From the NCBI GenBank assembly GCA_021825365.1, contig JAKAHR010000014.1:18190-82189 (forward strand): a stretch of DNA of 64,000 nucleotides. Direction: 5' to 3'. This document shows, in pieces, positions 11,800 to 22,587 of this stretch. How positions within the stretch are numbered: the first letter of the stretch is position 1; each line of letters starts with the position of its first letter. The translations under genes and the position numbers were made by a program. The notes beneath the pieces were generated by a model that was not told where the DNA came from, made no database searches, and was given only the letters and a program-made list of their open reading frames with translations. The DNA comes from Nitrospirota bacterium. Its GTDB lineage: Bacteria > Nitrospirota > Thermodesulfovibrionia > Thermodesulfovibrionales > UBA6898.

Positions 11800-12204
11800 A
11801 TGAAGAGGATACTGATCGTTGACGACGAACCTACCATCCTGATGACCCTGTCACACCTCCTGGGCAATGCGGAAACGACGGTCATCACCTGTGAGAGGAT
11901 GGAGGAGGCGGAGGCGGCGCTGCAATATTACGCTTTCGATCTCGTCATCGCCGACCTGCGGCTGACCGGTATGGATGGCGTCGAGGGTCTTGAGCTGCTC
12001 TCCTATGTCAAGAAGCTCAATGCGAAGACGGAAGTAATCATCATGACCGCCTACGGGACGCACGAGATAGAGGAAAAGGCCTACCAGGCCGGGGCATTTC
12101 ACTACTATGAAAAGCCGATCGACCTGTCCGACCTGACCGTCCGCGTCAGGACTCTCGGAATCACCGTGCCCGACAGGAAGTCACCGCCCGGCAGACAGTC
12201 CTGA
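11800..12204 (+). CDS. Single-domain response regulator
   Basis: A 134-residue receiver domain. The start is ATG 11800 (MKRILIVDDEPTILMTL) with GAGAGGGA just upstream; an upstream ATG at 11761 in frame is less likely. Acidic pocket DD at residues 8-9, phospho-accepting Asp in LVIADLRLTGMDG, conserved Thr in IIMTAYG and Lys in YYEKPI. There is no output domain, so it acts by protein-protein contact or as a phosphorelay intermediate. It sits downstream of the PAS-HTH regulator with a gap of about 145 bases. Confidence 0.9.
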   Translation: MKRILIVDDEPTILMTLSHLLGNAETTVITCERMEEAEAALQYYAFDLVIADLRLTGMDGVEGLELLSYVKKLNAKTEVIIMTAYGTHEIEEKAYQAGAFHYYEKPIDLSDLTVRVRTLGITVPDRKSPPGRQS

Positions 12205-12264
12205 TACCACGGCCGCCCCGGGAGACGAGGGCCCGATGAGTTGCCGCCGCATCGTCGGCGGACC

Positions 12265-12278
12265 GTGACCTGCATCAC
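12265..12278. promoter_or_regulatory. FNR/CRP-family-like operator, second copy
   Basis: GTGAC-ctgc-ATCAC is an inverted repeat with one mismatch, flanked by C and G that extend the symmetry. It shares layout and central ctgc with the perfect box at 8350-8363. Its centre lies about 56 bases upstream of the inferred start site of the IMP cyclohydrolase promoter, close to a class I activator position. Confidence 0.45.
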
Positions 12279-12292
12279 GTATTCACCCCGCT

Positions 12293-12321
12293 TTGAATAA
12301 TCGGGCGAAGTATATTATTAT
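12293..12321 (+). promoter_or_regulatory. Sigma-70-type promoter of the IMP cyclohydrolase gene
   Basis: TTGAAT (12293-12298), a 17-base spacer and TATTAT (12316-12321) lie about 40 bases before the ATG at 12360. An FNR-like box stands just upstream. Confidence 0.6.
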
Positions 12322-12359
12322 AATTCCCACACAATCTGAACCACACAGGGGGCATCGAG

Positions 12360-13067
12360 ATGGCCATCAGGGAGAACGTCTATCAGGTACTTGACCTCAT
12401 CAGGCCGGAGCATATACTCGTCAGCGTCTTTGACAAGGCAGGGCTCGAAGGCCTCATCAGGGGCATCCTCGAGGTAAACCCCGCGGCCCGCTTCTATTCC
12501 ACGGGCGGAACGGGCAAGAAGATACAGGAGATCCTCGGCAACAGGTCCGGCAACTATACCGCAGTCGAAGAGTTCACCGGAGCCCCTGAAATGGAAGGGG
12601 GCCTGGTAAAGACCCTCCATCCGAAGATACACGCCGGCCTGCTTGCGGAGCGGGGCAACCCGGCCCATGAGGAATATCTGTACAAGACCCTGGCCGGAAT
12701 GGGCGGCAGCCCGGGTGTCTATTTCGACGTGTTTGTCGGCAACCTCTACCCCTTCTCGGACGTTGTCTCGAAGAAGGACACGACACCGGAAACGGCGCGG
12801 GTGAATATCGACATCGGCGGGCCTGCGATGACGATGGCGTCCGCAAAGAACTGGCACAGCATCGCCGTCCTCACCTCGCCGTCACAGTATGCGGGCTTCA
12901 TCACGGCGTTGAAGGAACAGGGGGGCAGGATCGGCCTCAGGGAGCGCTTTGAGCTGGCGCGCCAGGCGATGAGGCTCATTGGAGAGTATCGCTCCGCTAT
13001 CGGGGTGTATTTCAGCGGGCTCGATTTCGACAAAGACGTGAAGCCGTCCGTGCATATCAGGCAATGA
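12360..13067 (+). CDS. Stand-alone IMP cyclohydrolase (PurH N-terminal domain)
   Basis: A 235-residue protein equal to the MGS-like cyclohydrolase half of PurH, which closes FAICAR to IMP in the last step of purine synthesis. Visible signatures are ILVSVFDKAGLEGLIRGI, YSTGGTGKKIQEIL, VKTLHPKIHAGLL, VFVGNLYPF and VNIDIGGPAMTMASAKNW. The AICAR transformylase half of ordinary bifunctional PurH is absent and does not follow, so another enzyme must supply that step. The gene has its own promoter and an FNR-like box, and lies between regulators and a selenoprotein gene rather than in a purine operon. Confidence 0.85.
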   Translation: MAIRENVYQVLDLIRPEHILVSVFDKAGLEGLIRGILEVNPAARFYSTGGTGKKIQEILGNRSGNYTAVEEFTGAPEMEGGLVKTLHPKIHAGLLAERGNPAHEEYLYKTLAGMGGSPGVYFDVFVGNLYPFSDVVSKKDTTPETARVNIDIGGPAMTMASAKNWHSIAVLTSPSQYAGFITALKEQGGRIGLRERFELARQAMRLIGEYRSAIGVYFSGLDFDKDVKPSVHIRQ

Positions 13068-13096
13068 CAGGAATGTCCTGCAATAGAATCAGGATA

Positions 13097-13138
13097 CACC
13101 CTCTCCCACCCCTCTCCCCAACGGAGAGGGCAAGGGTG
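13097..13138. repeat. GC-rich interrupted palindromic repeat
   Basis: An inner hairpin CCCTCTCC/GGAGAGGG (13110-13117 and 13123-13130) is nested in outer arms CACCCT/AGGGTG (13097-13102 and 13133-13138). It resembles the widespread short mobile palindromes of GC-rich bacteria and is related in composition to the one inside carA. It ends about 20 bases before the DsbC-like start, just upstream of that gene's AGGAGGT ribosome site. Confidence 0.7.
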
Positions 13139-13158
13139 AGGGCAAAGGAGGTGAAACC

Positions 13159-13923
13159 ATGCGCACGTTTTCTCTATCAGCAGTACTGATGCTGTTCTTT
13201 ATCGTTCCTTCTGCATGGGGGTTCAGCAATAAGGGTGAGGACTGCTCTAAATGCCACACCCTTACCAGGGACGAGGCTGCAGCCATTCTCAAGGAGATCA
13301 TCCCTAACCCGAAGATCGTCGATATCAAGATCGCTCCCACCAGGGCGATGTGGGAGGTGGATGTGGAGTCCAACGGCAAGAAGGCCCCTCTGTACATCGA
13401 CTTTTCGAAGAGGTATCTCTTCTCCGGGAACCTCGTTGACATCAAGGCGAAGAAGAACCTCACGGAGGAACGTTTTACCGACCTCAACAGAGTGGATGTC
13501 GGCAAGATACCCCTCAAGGACGCGCTTGTCATGGGAGACAGGAAAGCCAAACACAAGGTGATTGTGTTCGACGACCCCGACTGACCCTTCTGCGCCAAAC
13601 TTCATCAGGAGATGAAGAAGATCGTAACAGAGAGGAAGGATATCGCTTTCTTCATAAAGATGAACCCGCTTCCGATGCACAAGGAGGCGTACGACAAGGC
13701 AAAAGCGATTGTCTGCGAGAAATCCATGGCCCTGCTCGAGGATGCCTTCGCCAAGAAGCAGCTTCCAAAACCCGCGTGCAAGACGACCGCGGTCGATGAC
13801 AACATCAGCCTCGCCAAGAAGATCGGCGTGTCCGGAGCGCCGGCCATCATCCTGCCCGACGGCAGGCTGGTTTCCGGCTACCGGGATGCAAATGCCTTGA
13901 AGGCCCTCATCGACAGGAAATAA
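13159..13923 (+). CDS. DsbC/DsbG-like periplasmic thiol oxidoreductase, selenoprotein (UPFC active site), with N-terminal CXXCH
   Basis: Reads as one 254-residue protein if the TGA at 13582-13584 (codon 142) is selenocysteine; otherwise it would be split into 141 residues and an orphan C-terminal half. The codons around it give VFDDPD-U-PFCAKLHQEM, exactly where DsbC/DsbG and related disulfide isomerases have DPDCPFC. The frame is unchanged after the UGA and the thioredoxin fold finishes normally, with cis-Pro in GVSGAPAII and a second Cys pair (IVCEKSM, PACKTT). The N-terminus is a signal peptide (LSAVLMLFFIVPSAWGF), followed by GEDCSKCHTL, a c-type haem-like or redox CXXCH motif. AGGAGGT precedes the ATG. 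Likely a periplasmic disulfide isomerase or reductase; the partner is unknown. A terminator follows directly. Confidence 0.85.
13600..13617 (+). promoter_or_regulatory. Candidate SECIS hairpin of the DsbC-like gene
   Basis: CTTCAT (13600-13605), loop CAGGAG, ATGAAG (13612-13617) form a perfect 6-bp stem. The loop begins 22 bases after the UGA, inside the usual 16-37 window, and contains GG. The strict rule of a G within the first two loop bases is not met unless the closing pair opens. Confidence 0.55.
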
Positions 13924-13928
13924 AAAAA

Positions 13929-13957
13929 GGGCCCGTGGTTTCCCACGGGCCCTTTTC
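13929..13957 (+). terminator. Rho-independent terminator
   Basis: GGGCCCGTGG (13929-13938) pairs perfectly with CCACGGGCCC (13943-13952), with a 4-base loop and TTTTC after it. An A-run precedes the stem, so it may work in both directions. It closes the DsbC-like gene and faces the minus-strand phosphofructokinase gene. Confidence 0.9.
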
Positions 13958-14023
13958 ATCCTATCTATTCGTCGCATGCTGCACTGTCTTGGGGCAGGTC
14001 CGCCTTGCCTACCTCGCACGGAT

Positions 14024-15238
14024 CTACAGGTGGCGGTCCACCGTTCCTTTCATCTCGACAAACTCGCAGTCATAGCTCTGCGGCTTCCTTCCGAAGCAGG
14101 TGCCGAGGCTCTCGAACAGGGCGATCTCCTTGATGTCCACCTCGCGCCGCTTGATCGCCTCGGTGGTCGCCATGTAGATGACCTTCTCCCCCTCCACGTC
14201 CACCACCGTATGGCCGGTCTTTCCTGCCAGGAGCAGGAGGACTCCCGCAGCCCCTGCCCGGTATCCGAAGTTGACGTCAAAGGCAGAGGATGCCCCGGAG
14301 CGTACCAGGTGGCCGGGCGTCACCTCCCGCACCTCGGGGAATTCGTAGACCCCGGGGGCGTACATGCCGGTCTTCTTCATGAACGCAGGGACATCCGGGT
14401 CTGTCTTGAGCCGCTTTTCAAGCTGCTGCCGTACATATTTGCCGGCGCCGGCCAGTTTCTTGTGGCCGAAGGCATCCACCCCCGCGGACTCGTCGTAGAG
14501 GAGTTCGCCTGAGGCCATCTTGAGGCCCTCCGCCACCACGATGATGTACGTCCCCGCCTTCACGTCGCTGCGCTCGATCCGGTTGAAATAGGTGCTCTTC
14601 ATATGTGCATAGACCTCATCGAAATCCACCGGTATTTCCGGGATGAGGATGCAGTCGGCCTCTGCGCCGATGCCGCCGCGGAAGGCCGTATGGCCGACGT
14701 ACCTGCCGAAGACCTCGATCACCAGTATGCGGTTGTGGCTCATGCCGGTGGTCTTGAGGTCGCGCGCAAAAAGGGAGATGCGGTTGATGGCCGAGTCGCC
14801 GCCGACGCTGTAGGGCTGAAGGTCCAGGTCCATCGTCTTGGGCACGTGAACACAGGGGATCCCCTGCCCCGAGAGATCCACCACCACGCTGCCGGTATCG
14901 TCTCCGCCGCTGATTACCAGCGCGTCGATGCCGAACTTCTTCAGGCCGTCCTTGATGCGGTCATATTTCCTGTCGTCCTTGATCTTGCTGATCTTCACCC
15001 GCGAATGGCCCGCCTCGGACCCCGCCAGGGACGCCTCTATCTTGCTCACCCGCTCGGCGTTGAGAAGCACCACCTTCTCCATGTCGATGAGATTGTAGAG
15101 ACCCGCATAGCCGTTGGGGATGACGACCGATTCTATCCCCTTGGAAAAGGCCTCGCGTGCAATGCCCTTGATGACAGCGTTAAGGCCTCCGCAGTCTCCT
15201 CCGCTGGTGATGACACCGATTCTCTTGATAGACGCCAT
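14024..15238 (-). CDS. 6-phosphofructokinase, probably pyrophosphate-dependent
   Basis: A 404-residue glycolytic enzyme starting at ATG 15238 (MASIKRIGVITSGGDCGG) with a perfect AAGGAGG; the open frame extends upstream without support. It interconverts fructose 6-phosphate and fructose 1,6-bisphosphate. The residues that separate ATP from PPi enzymes are both of PPi type: Asp in SGGDDTG (Gly104 in E. coli PfkA) and Lys in VPKTMDLDL (Gly124 in E. coli). The catalytic Asp pair of the TIDND motif is kept as MDLD. The enzyme would then be reversible. It is downstream of a divergent phosphoglycerate kinase on the same strand. Confidence 0.85.
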   Translation of the reverse strand: MASIKRIGVITSGGDCGGLNAVIKGIAREAFSKGIESVVIPNGYAGLYNLIDMEKVVLLNAERVSKIEASLAGSEAGHSRVKISKIKDDRKYDRIKDGLKKFGIDALVISGGDDTGSVVVDLSGQGIPCVHVPKTMDLDLQPYSVGGDSAINRISLFARDLKTTGMSHNRILVIEVFGRYVGHTAFRGGIGAEADCILIPEIPVDFDEVYAHMKSTYFNRIERSDVKAGTYIIVVAEGLKMASGELLYDESAGVDAFGHKKLAGAGKYVRQQLEKRLKTDPDVPAFMKKTGMYAPGVYEFPEVREVTPGHLVRSGASSAFDVNFGYRAGAAGVLLLLAGKTGHTVVDVEGEKVIYMATTEAIKRREVDIKEIALFESLGTCFGRKPQSYDCEFVEMKGTVDRHL

Positions 15239-15300
15239 ACAATCCTCCTTGCGATGTTTATTCCAATAAATTGATAAGCAGACGAACAAGTATCCATAAC

Positions 15301-15341
15301 TCCCCCTCGCCCCCTCTTAGCTTAAGAGGGGGTTGGGGGGC
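15301..15341. repeat. GC-rich palindromic repeat
   Basis: CCCCTCTTA/TAAGAGGGG arms around GCT (15311-15331), with C-rich and G-rich flanks that partly extend the pairing. It lies between the phosphoglycerate kinase and phosphofructokinase genes and belongs with the other palindromes of the window by style, not by exact sequence. Confidence 0.65.
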
Positions 15342-15402
15342 GTTACCAATCGCAGTGATTCACCTCATGCAGTCACCGCGCCGAACTGGTCGGCGACTTC
15401 GC

Positions 15403-16710
15403 TCACAGTGGCGGTTTTCCCCCATTTTTCATGAGCGCATGGATCGGCTTCAGCCCATAGGGGCTCCCCTGCTCGATCGCGGTCAGGACCGTGCCGCCTC
15501 CGGTAAAGAAATAGTACTGGGCATTGTCGAGGACCGAGAGGTAGAGGCCCGGGCAGAGGCTCTTGAACTCCTGGAGCGTGTCGCCCCCTCCGTAGAGCTT
15601 CTTGGCATGGGTATTCCGGTCGATCGTCTCATCGAGGGCCCTCGACCCGTCCGTAAAGTGGGGCGTGTAGCCCATCACCGCATTAACGAAGATGGTGTTG
15701 GAACTCAGGATGCTCTCGAGCACCTTCTCGTCGGCAAAGGAACGGTGGTCTATGTCGAGGACGTAGCCATACCGGGCGCCCTTCCTGAAATCCTTCAGGG
15801 AGAGGGTACGGTACTTTCCTTCCACCTTTTCATCCGGCAGGTCGGACTCGACGACATGCGGCATCTCGACGATCTTCTTTTCCTGCCTGTCCATCTCCAC
15901 CAGTTCCCGGGCGGCCTCGACATCTGTTTCAGTCACCCCTTCGATCCGTATGTCGTACTTGGCGCAGAGGAAGGTGTTGTAGATGACCCCACCGAGGATA
16001 AGACGGTCCGCCTTTCGATAGATCGCATACAGCGGGCCGATCTTGGTATCGTACTTGGATCCCGCCACCACCGCGGTAAAGGGCCGGGCCGGGTTGAGCA
16101 CATAATCCAGATTCACGATCTCCTCCTGCATGAGAAAGCCGGCAAAGGAGGGGAGGAGCTTCGTGATATCGTAGGTGGAGACGTGCGGTTGCCAGGACCC
16201 GAAGGCGTCGTTGATGTAGACGTCCGCCAGTCCGGCGAGCTGGAGCGCAAGCTTCCTGCTCGCATCGTCCTTTGTCTCCTCAGACCGGAACCACCGGGTA
16301 TTGGGCAGGTAGATACCGCCGATGCGCCGCTCCCTGAGCGCCCTGATCGCATGGTTGATGGAGGTGTCGATGCCGCTGATCCCGGCAGCCGGATCGATAT
16401 GAAATTCAGGGATATGGAACTTGATGTGGAGCTTGCGTTCGAGGTAATCGACGATCGGGCCGACTGATTCCTCTTCACGGCAGTGCACCTCGCCGGTCTT
16501 TTTGTCCCGGGGCCTTCCGATATGGGTCATGAGGATCGGCCTTCCGCCCCGCTCCACGATGTTATAGAGGGTGCCGAGTGTCCGGTCGATCCGGTAGGGA
16601 TCGCGGATCTGCCCCTTCTTCACCACATTGTGGTCAAACCGGACGAGGACGACCTTGCCTTCGATCGGCGCGTTCTGGACAACAGGCAGTCTCGGATCAA
16701 CAGTGCTCAT
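15403..16710 (-). CDS. pgk: Phosphoglycerate kinase, divergent
   Basis: A 435-residue protein alignable over its length with phosphoglycerate kinase, which transfers phosphate between 1,3-bisphosphoglycerate and ADP. Recognisable blocks are VVLVRFDHN, ILMTHIGRP, ADVYINDAFG, IYLPNTRWF, AVVAGSKYDTKIG and LYGGGDTLQEF. It departs from the standard enzyme at several signatures: the WNGPMG block reads VNAVMGYTP, the GAK block reads GSK, and it is about 40 residues longer than the usual 390-400. It therefore belongs to an unusual branch; activity is likely but not certain. The phosphofructokinase gene follows after about 165 bases containing a palindrome. Confidence 0.8.
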   Translation of the reverse strand: MSTVDPRLPVVQNAPIEGKVVLVRFDHNVVKKGQIRDPYRIDRTLGTLYNIVERGGRPILMTHIGRPRDKKTGEVHCREEESVGPIVDYLERKLHIKFHIPEFHIDPAAGISGIDTSINHAIRALRERRIGGIYLPNTRWFRSEETKDDASRKLALQLAGLADVYINDAFGSWQPHVSTYDITKLLPSFAGFLMQEEIVNLDYVLNPARPFTAVVAGSKYDTKIGPLYAIYRKADRLILGGVIYNTFLCAKYDIRIEGVTETDVEAARELVEMDRQEKKIVEMPHVVESDLPDEKVEGKYRTLSLKDFRKGARYGYVLDIDHRSFADEKVLESILSSNTIFVNAVMGYTPHFTDGSRALDETIDRNTHAKKLYGGGDTLQEFKSLCPGLYLSVLDNAQYYFFTGGGTVLTAIEQGSPYGLKPIHALMKNGGKPPL

Positions 16711-16762
16711 GGGACCTCCGGCGATTCCTCGGTCACTCGCTGAATGTATTTGTCACAGATAA

Positions 16763-16791
16763 ATAGTAATGGACTAAGGGAGTTATTGCAA
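16763..16791 (-). promoter_or_regulatory. Sigma-70-type promoter for pgk
   Basis: On the minus strand TTGCAA (plus 16786-16791), a 17-base spacer and TACTAT (plus 16763-16768) precede the pgk start at 16710 by about 50 bases. Confidence 0.45.
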
Positions 16792-16840
16792 GAGAGGATT
16801 TTCCCCGCCGGCGTTCGCACCGCGATGTGCTGCCCACGGG

Positions 16841-17257
16841 TTATTGCTGCGCCGGGGATTCCTTCCGGGCCTCGACGATATGCAGCGGGACGCTTCTGCG
16901 GACCTCGTTGTTGAGGAGGATCTTGAACTCATGGACCCCGAACCGGTTGAACTGCACATTATTGAGCTGGATGATATGGTTGACCTTCACCCGCTCTCCG
17001 GGAGGGGGCGGGCCGAATTGTATATGGCCGCCGATCGCAAATAGTTTGGCGCCGTCCGAATCTATGAGTTCGACCTCGATCTTGTGCTCCCGGTCCGCCT
17101 CGGCCCTGTCCGCCTCGAGGGTCATGATGAGCTGCATCTGGGGGTGGACGACGGGGATGCTCTGCGCGTTGATGCGATCGAATATGCCCATGATGTTCAG
17201 CTTGCCCTCGCGGGAGATGTTCGCGCAGTCGGCGAGTAATGCCAAAGAGACTTCCAT
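16841..17257 (-). CDS. Conserved hypothetical protein (DUF6941-like)
   Basis: A 138-residue soluble protein with no signal peptide. The pattern MEVSLALLADCANIS and GKLNIMGIFDRINA matches a small beta-rich family of unknown function found in many bacteria, whose members start with this 'no product yet known' signature. The C-terminus is beta-rich (HEFKILLNNEVRRSVPLHIV). It is the last gene of the pyrimidine operon, 16 bases after carB. Why it is there is unknown. Confidence 0.65.
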   Translation of the reverse strand: MEVSLALLADCANISREGKLNIMGIFDRINAQSIPVVHPQMQLIMTLEADRAEADREHKIEVELIDSDGAKLFAIGGHIQFGPPPPGERVKVNHIIQLNNVQFNRFGVHEFKILLNNEVRRSVPLHIVEARKESPAQQ

Positions 17258-17273
17258 GACGATCTCCTCCCTG

Positions 17274-20531
<3,258 letters not shown>

Positions 20532-20548
20532 CTCGTGTAGTCATTTCG

Positions 20549-20812
20549 CTATTTCCTGTGTTTGAGTATCTCTTCAAATCCCTTCAGCCGCTCCGTCCAG
20601 CTCTTCAAACCCTCGCTGCATTCGTACCAGCGCACATAATCGGCGTTGCCGGCCATCTCGCCCGCAGCATGTCTTTTCAGGAAGTCTCCGGTTGTAATCC
20701 CATAGGAGCGCTCCATCTCTGCGATGATCCGCTCACATTCCCTGATCTTGTCCCTGCAGACATCCATCTCCCGCATCGTGGATATATATATTTCGTCATA
20801 GGGAACTTCCAT
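20549..20812 (-). CDS. Small helical hypothetical protein in the pyr operon
   Basis: An 87-residue, charged, mostly helical protein (DKIRECERIIAEMERSYG, then SWTERLKGFEEILKHRK), likely a short coiled coil with no signal peptide or membrane segment. No family is recognised. It lies between orf203 and carB with gaps of about 20 bases on each side and the same orientation, so it is co-transcribed. Confidence 0.6.
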   Translation of the reverse strand: MEVPYDEIYISTMREMDVCRDKIRECERIIAEMERSYGITTGDFLKRHAAGEMAGNADYVRWYECSEGLKSWTERLKGFEEILKHRK

Positions 20813-20833
20813 TGCGCCTCTTCCTTTCTTTGT

Positions 20834-21445
20834 TCAGGGCAGTCCTGAAAAGCCCCTGATCTCGTCATATGCCGCAAGAGCGTCCTCAGCCCGGCTGCCT
20901 GCGAACAGAGTGCGCGACCCGCCTTCAGACAAAGACAGCTCCAGCACATAGAAGACCTTCTCCTCGCCGAAACCGGGTATCACCGTCCCGTGCTGCGCGG
21001 ATATCTTCTCGACAAAGGCGACGCCGTCCGGATTCTCGATCCCGATCTCCTTCTTCCGGATAAGCAGCCTTTCTATCTTCCCAAAGGGAATCGTCTCCGG
21101 CCGGTCTTTCACGCCCCCGTGCAGCCCGACCGTAACCGTCCTGCCCTCGGCATCAAAGACGGCCTCGAGGTATCGCTCCCTGAAGACAAACCACCTCAGG
21201 AGGAGAAAACCGGCAACAAAGACCGTCAGAAAGACCGCGCTTAACGCCGGCATCGTGCCGTATGCCCTGGAGAGTATCACGGCGACCAGGCCGGCTACGG
21301 CAAAGGATACCAGGATGGATGCCATCTCCCTGTTGTATATCCCGCTGTGCAGGACGCTGCCTCTTTCAGCGGAGAACAGTGCTGTCCTGAATACCAGTGT
21401 CCGGTCCTGTCTGCGGATGCTGAAGCCTCTGTCTGCGGCCGGCAT
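20834..21445 (-). CDS. Hypothetical membrane protein in the pyr operon
   Basis: A 203-residue protein. Two adjacent TM segments (about 42-60, ILVSFAVAGLVAVILS, and about 66-85, ALSAVFLTVFVAGFLLL) are followed by a soluble beta-rich C-terminal domain (EAVFDAEGRTVTVGL, VFYVLELSLSEGG). The pattern resembles bacterial PH-domain-like membrane proteins but no family is assigned. Its ATG overlaps the carA stop codon by one base (ATGA), so it is translationally coupled to carA. Confidence 0.65.
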   Translation of the reverse strand: MPAADRGFSIRRQDRTLVFRTALFSAERGSVLHSGIYNREMASILVSFAVAGLVAVILSRAYGTMPALSAVFLTVFVAGFLLLRWFVFRERYLEAVFDAEGRTVTVGLHGGVKDRPETIPFGKIERLLIRKKEIGIENPDGVAFVEKISAQHGTVIPGFGEEKVFYVLELSLSEGGSRTLFAGSRAEDALAAYDEIRGFSGLP

Positions 21446-22587
21446 CAGACGGCGACACCCTCGATCAGTTCCCTGAACCTCCTGAACAGATGGGTAGAGT
21501 CATTCGGACCCGGGCCGGCCTCAGGGTGGTGCTGCACCGAAAAGACCGGCAGGTCCACGTGTCTCATTCCCTCCTCTGTCCCGTCATAGAGGTTGACATG
21601 GGTGAGCGCCACCTTGCCGCCCAGGCTGTTGACGTCGACGCAATAATTGTGGTTCTGCGACGTTATCTCCACCCTGCCCGTGGCGAGGTCCTTGACCGGA
21701 TGGTTGCCGCCGTGATGCCCGAACTTCAGCTTATAGGTCCTGCCGCCCAGGGCGAGCCCGAGGATCTGGTGTCCGAGGCAGATGCCGAAGACCGGCTTCT
21801 TCCCCATCAGCTTCCTTGCCGCCTCGATCGCATAGGTGACGGTCTCGGGATCACCCGGACCGTTGCTCAGAAGAACGCCGTCAGGGTTTGTCTCGAGGAC
21901 AGCCTCCGCTGGCGTCTGCGCGGGAAATACCGTTACGCCGAACCCGGCCTCCACCAGGTTTCTCAGGATGTTGAACTTGATGCCGAAGTCATAAACAGCC
22001 ACCTTCAGCACCGGCTCAGCCTCTCCCCTGGCAAGGGAAGGGTGGGGGGGTGAGCACCACTTCCAGCAGCCTTCGTTCCATGCGTATGGTTGAGCAACGG
22101 TCACTTCCTTCACCAGGTCGGAAGAAGAGATGCCGGGATGGGCCCGCACCCTGGCGAGAAGGCTCAGGGGGTCCTGATCGGCGGTCGAGATGATGCCCAT
22201 CTGGGCGCCGTGCGTCCTGAGATGACGGGTCAGCGCCCGGGTGTCTATATCCTGAATTCCGACGATGCCCTGCCTCTCCATATACTCCACGAGGCTGCCG
22301 GATGAACGCCAGTTGCTCGGAAAGGGACACGCCTCCCTGACGATGAACCCTTCAGCTTTAATGCCGCCCGCTGATTCGATATCCTCTTCATTGATGCCGT
22401 AATTCCCCATTTGGGTGTACGTCATCATCACGATCTGTCCCTTGTAGGAGGGGTCGGTGAGTATCTCCTGATAGCCGGTCATTGAGGTATTGAAGACCAC
22501 CTCCCCCGTTGTCTCGCCCTCTGCGCCGAAACCGTACCCTTCGAATACCGTCCCATCCGCGAGGACGAGCAGCGCCTTTATTCCCAT
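21445..22587 (-). CDS. carA: Carbamoyl-phosphate synthase, small (glutaminase) subunit
   Basis: A 380-residue glutamine amidotransferase subunit that feeds ammonia to CarB. The start is ATG 22587 ([17 protein letters not shown]), overlapping the pyrC stop by 10 bases. The N-terminal CPSase_sm domain ([16 protein letters not shown]) is followed by a class I GATase with nucleophile Cys in [12 protein letters not shown] and His-Glu in [11 protein letters not shown]. Residues about 178-190 ([13 protein letters not shown]) are encoded by a palindromic repeat in the linker between the two domains, a counterpart to the insertion in carB. Confidence 0.97.
   Translation of the reverse strand: MGIKALLVLADGTVFEGYGFGAEGETTGEVVFNTSMTGYQEILTDPSYKGQIVMMTYTQMGNYGINEEDIESAGGIKAEGFIVREACPFPSNWRSSGSLVEYMERQGIVGIQDIDTRALTRHLRTHGAQMGIISTADQDPLSLLARVRAHPGISSSDLVKEVTVAQPYAWNEGCWKWCSPPHPSLARGEAEPVLKVAVYDFGIKFNILRNLVEAGFGVTVFPAQTPAEAVLETNPDGVLLSNGPGDPETVTYAIEAARKLMGKKPVFGICLGHQILGLALGGRTYKLKFGHHGGNHPVKDLATGRVEITSQNHNYCVDVNSLGGKVALTHVNLYDGTEEGMRHVDLPVFSVQHHPEAGPGPNDSTHLFRRFRELIEGVAV
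22021..22054. repeat. Imperfect palindromic repeat inside carA
   Basis: A CTCTCCCCTGGCAAGGG core with G-rich tail, the same type as the element at 13097-13138 and common in GC-rich bacterial genomes. It is translated in frame as part of the CarA inter-domain linker. Confidence 0.7.

Noticed and set aside
13582..13612. A nonsense mutation or frameshift splitting the DsbC-like gene
   Set aside because: The frame is unchanged across the UGA, it falls exactly on the active-site Cys position, and a second gene nearby shows the same pattern with a SECIS hairpin, so selenocysteine is the simpler reading.
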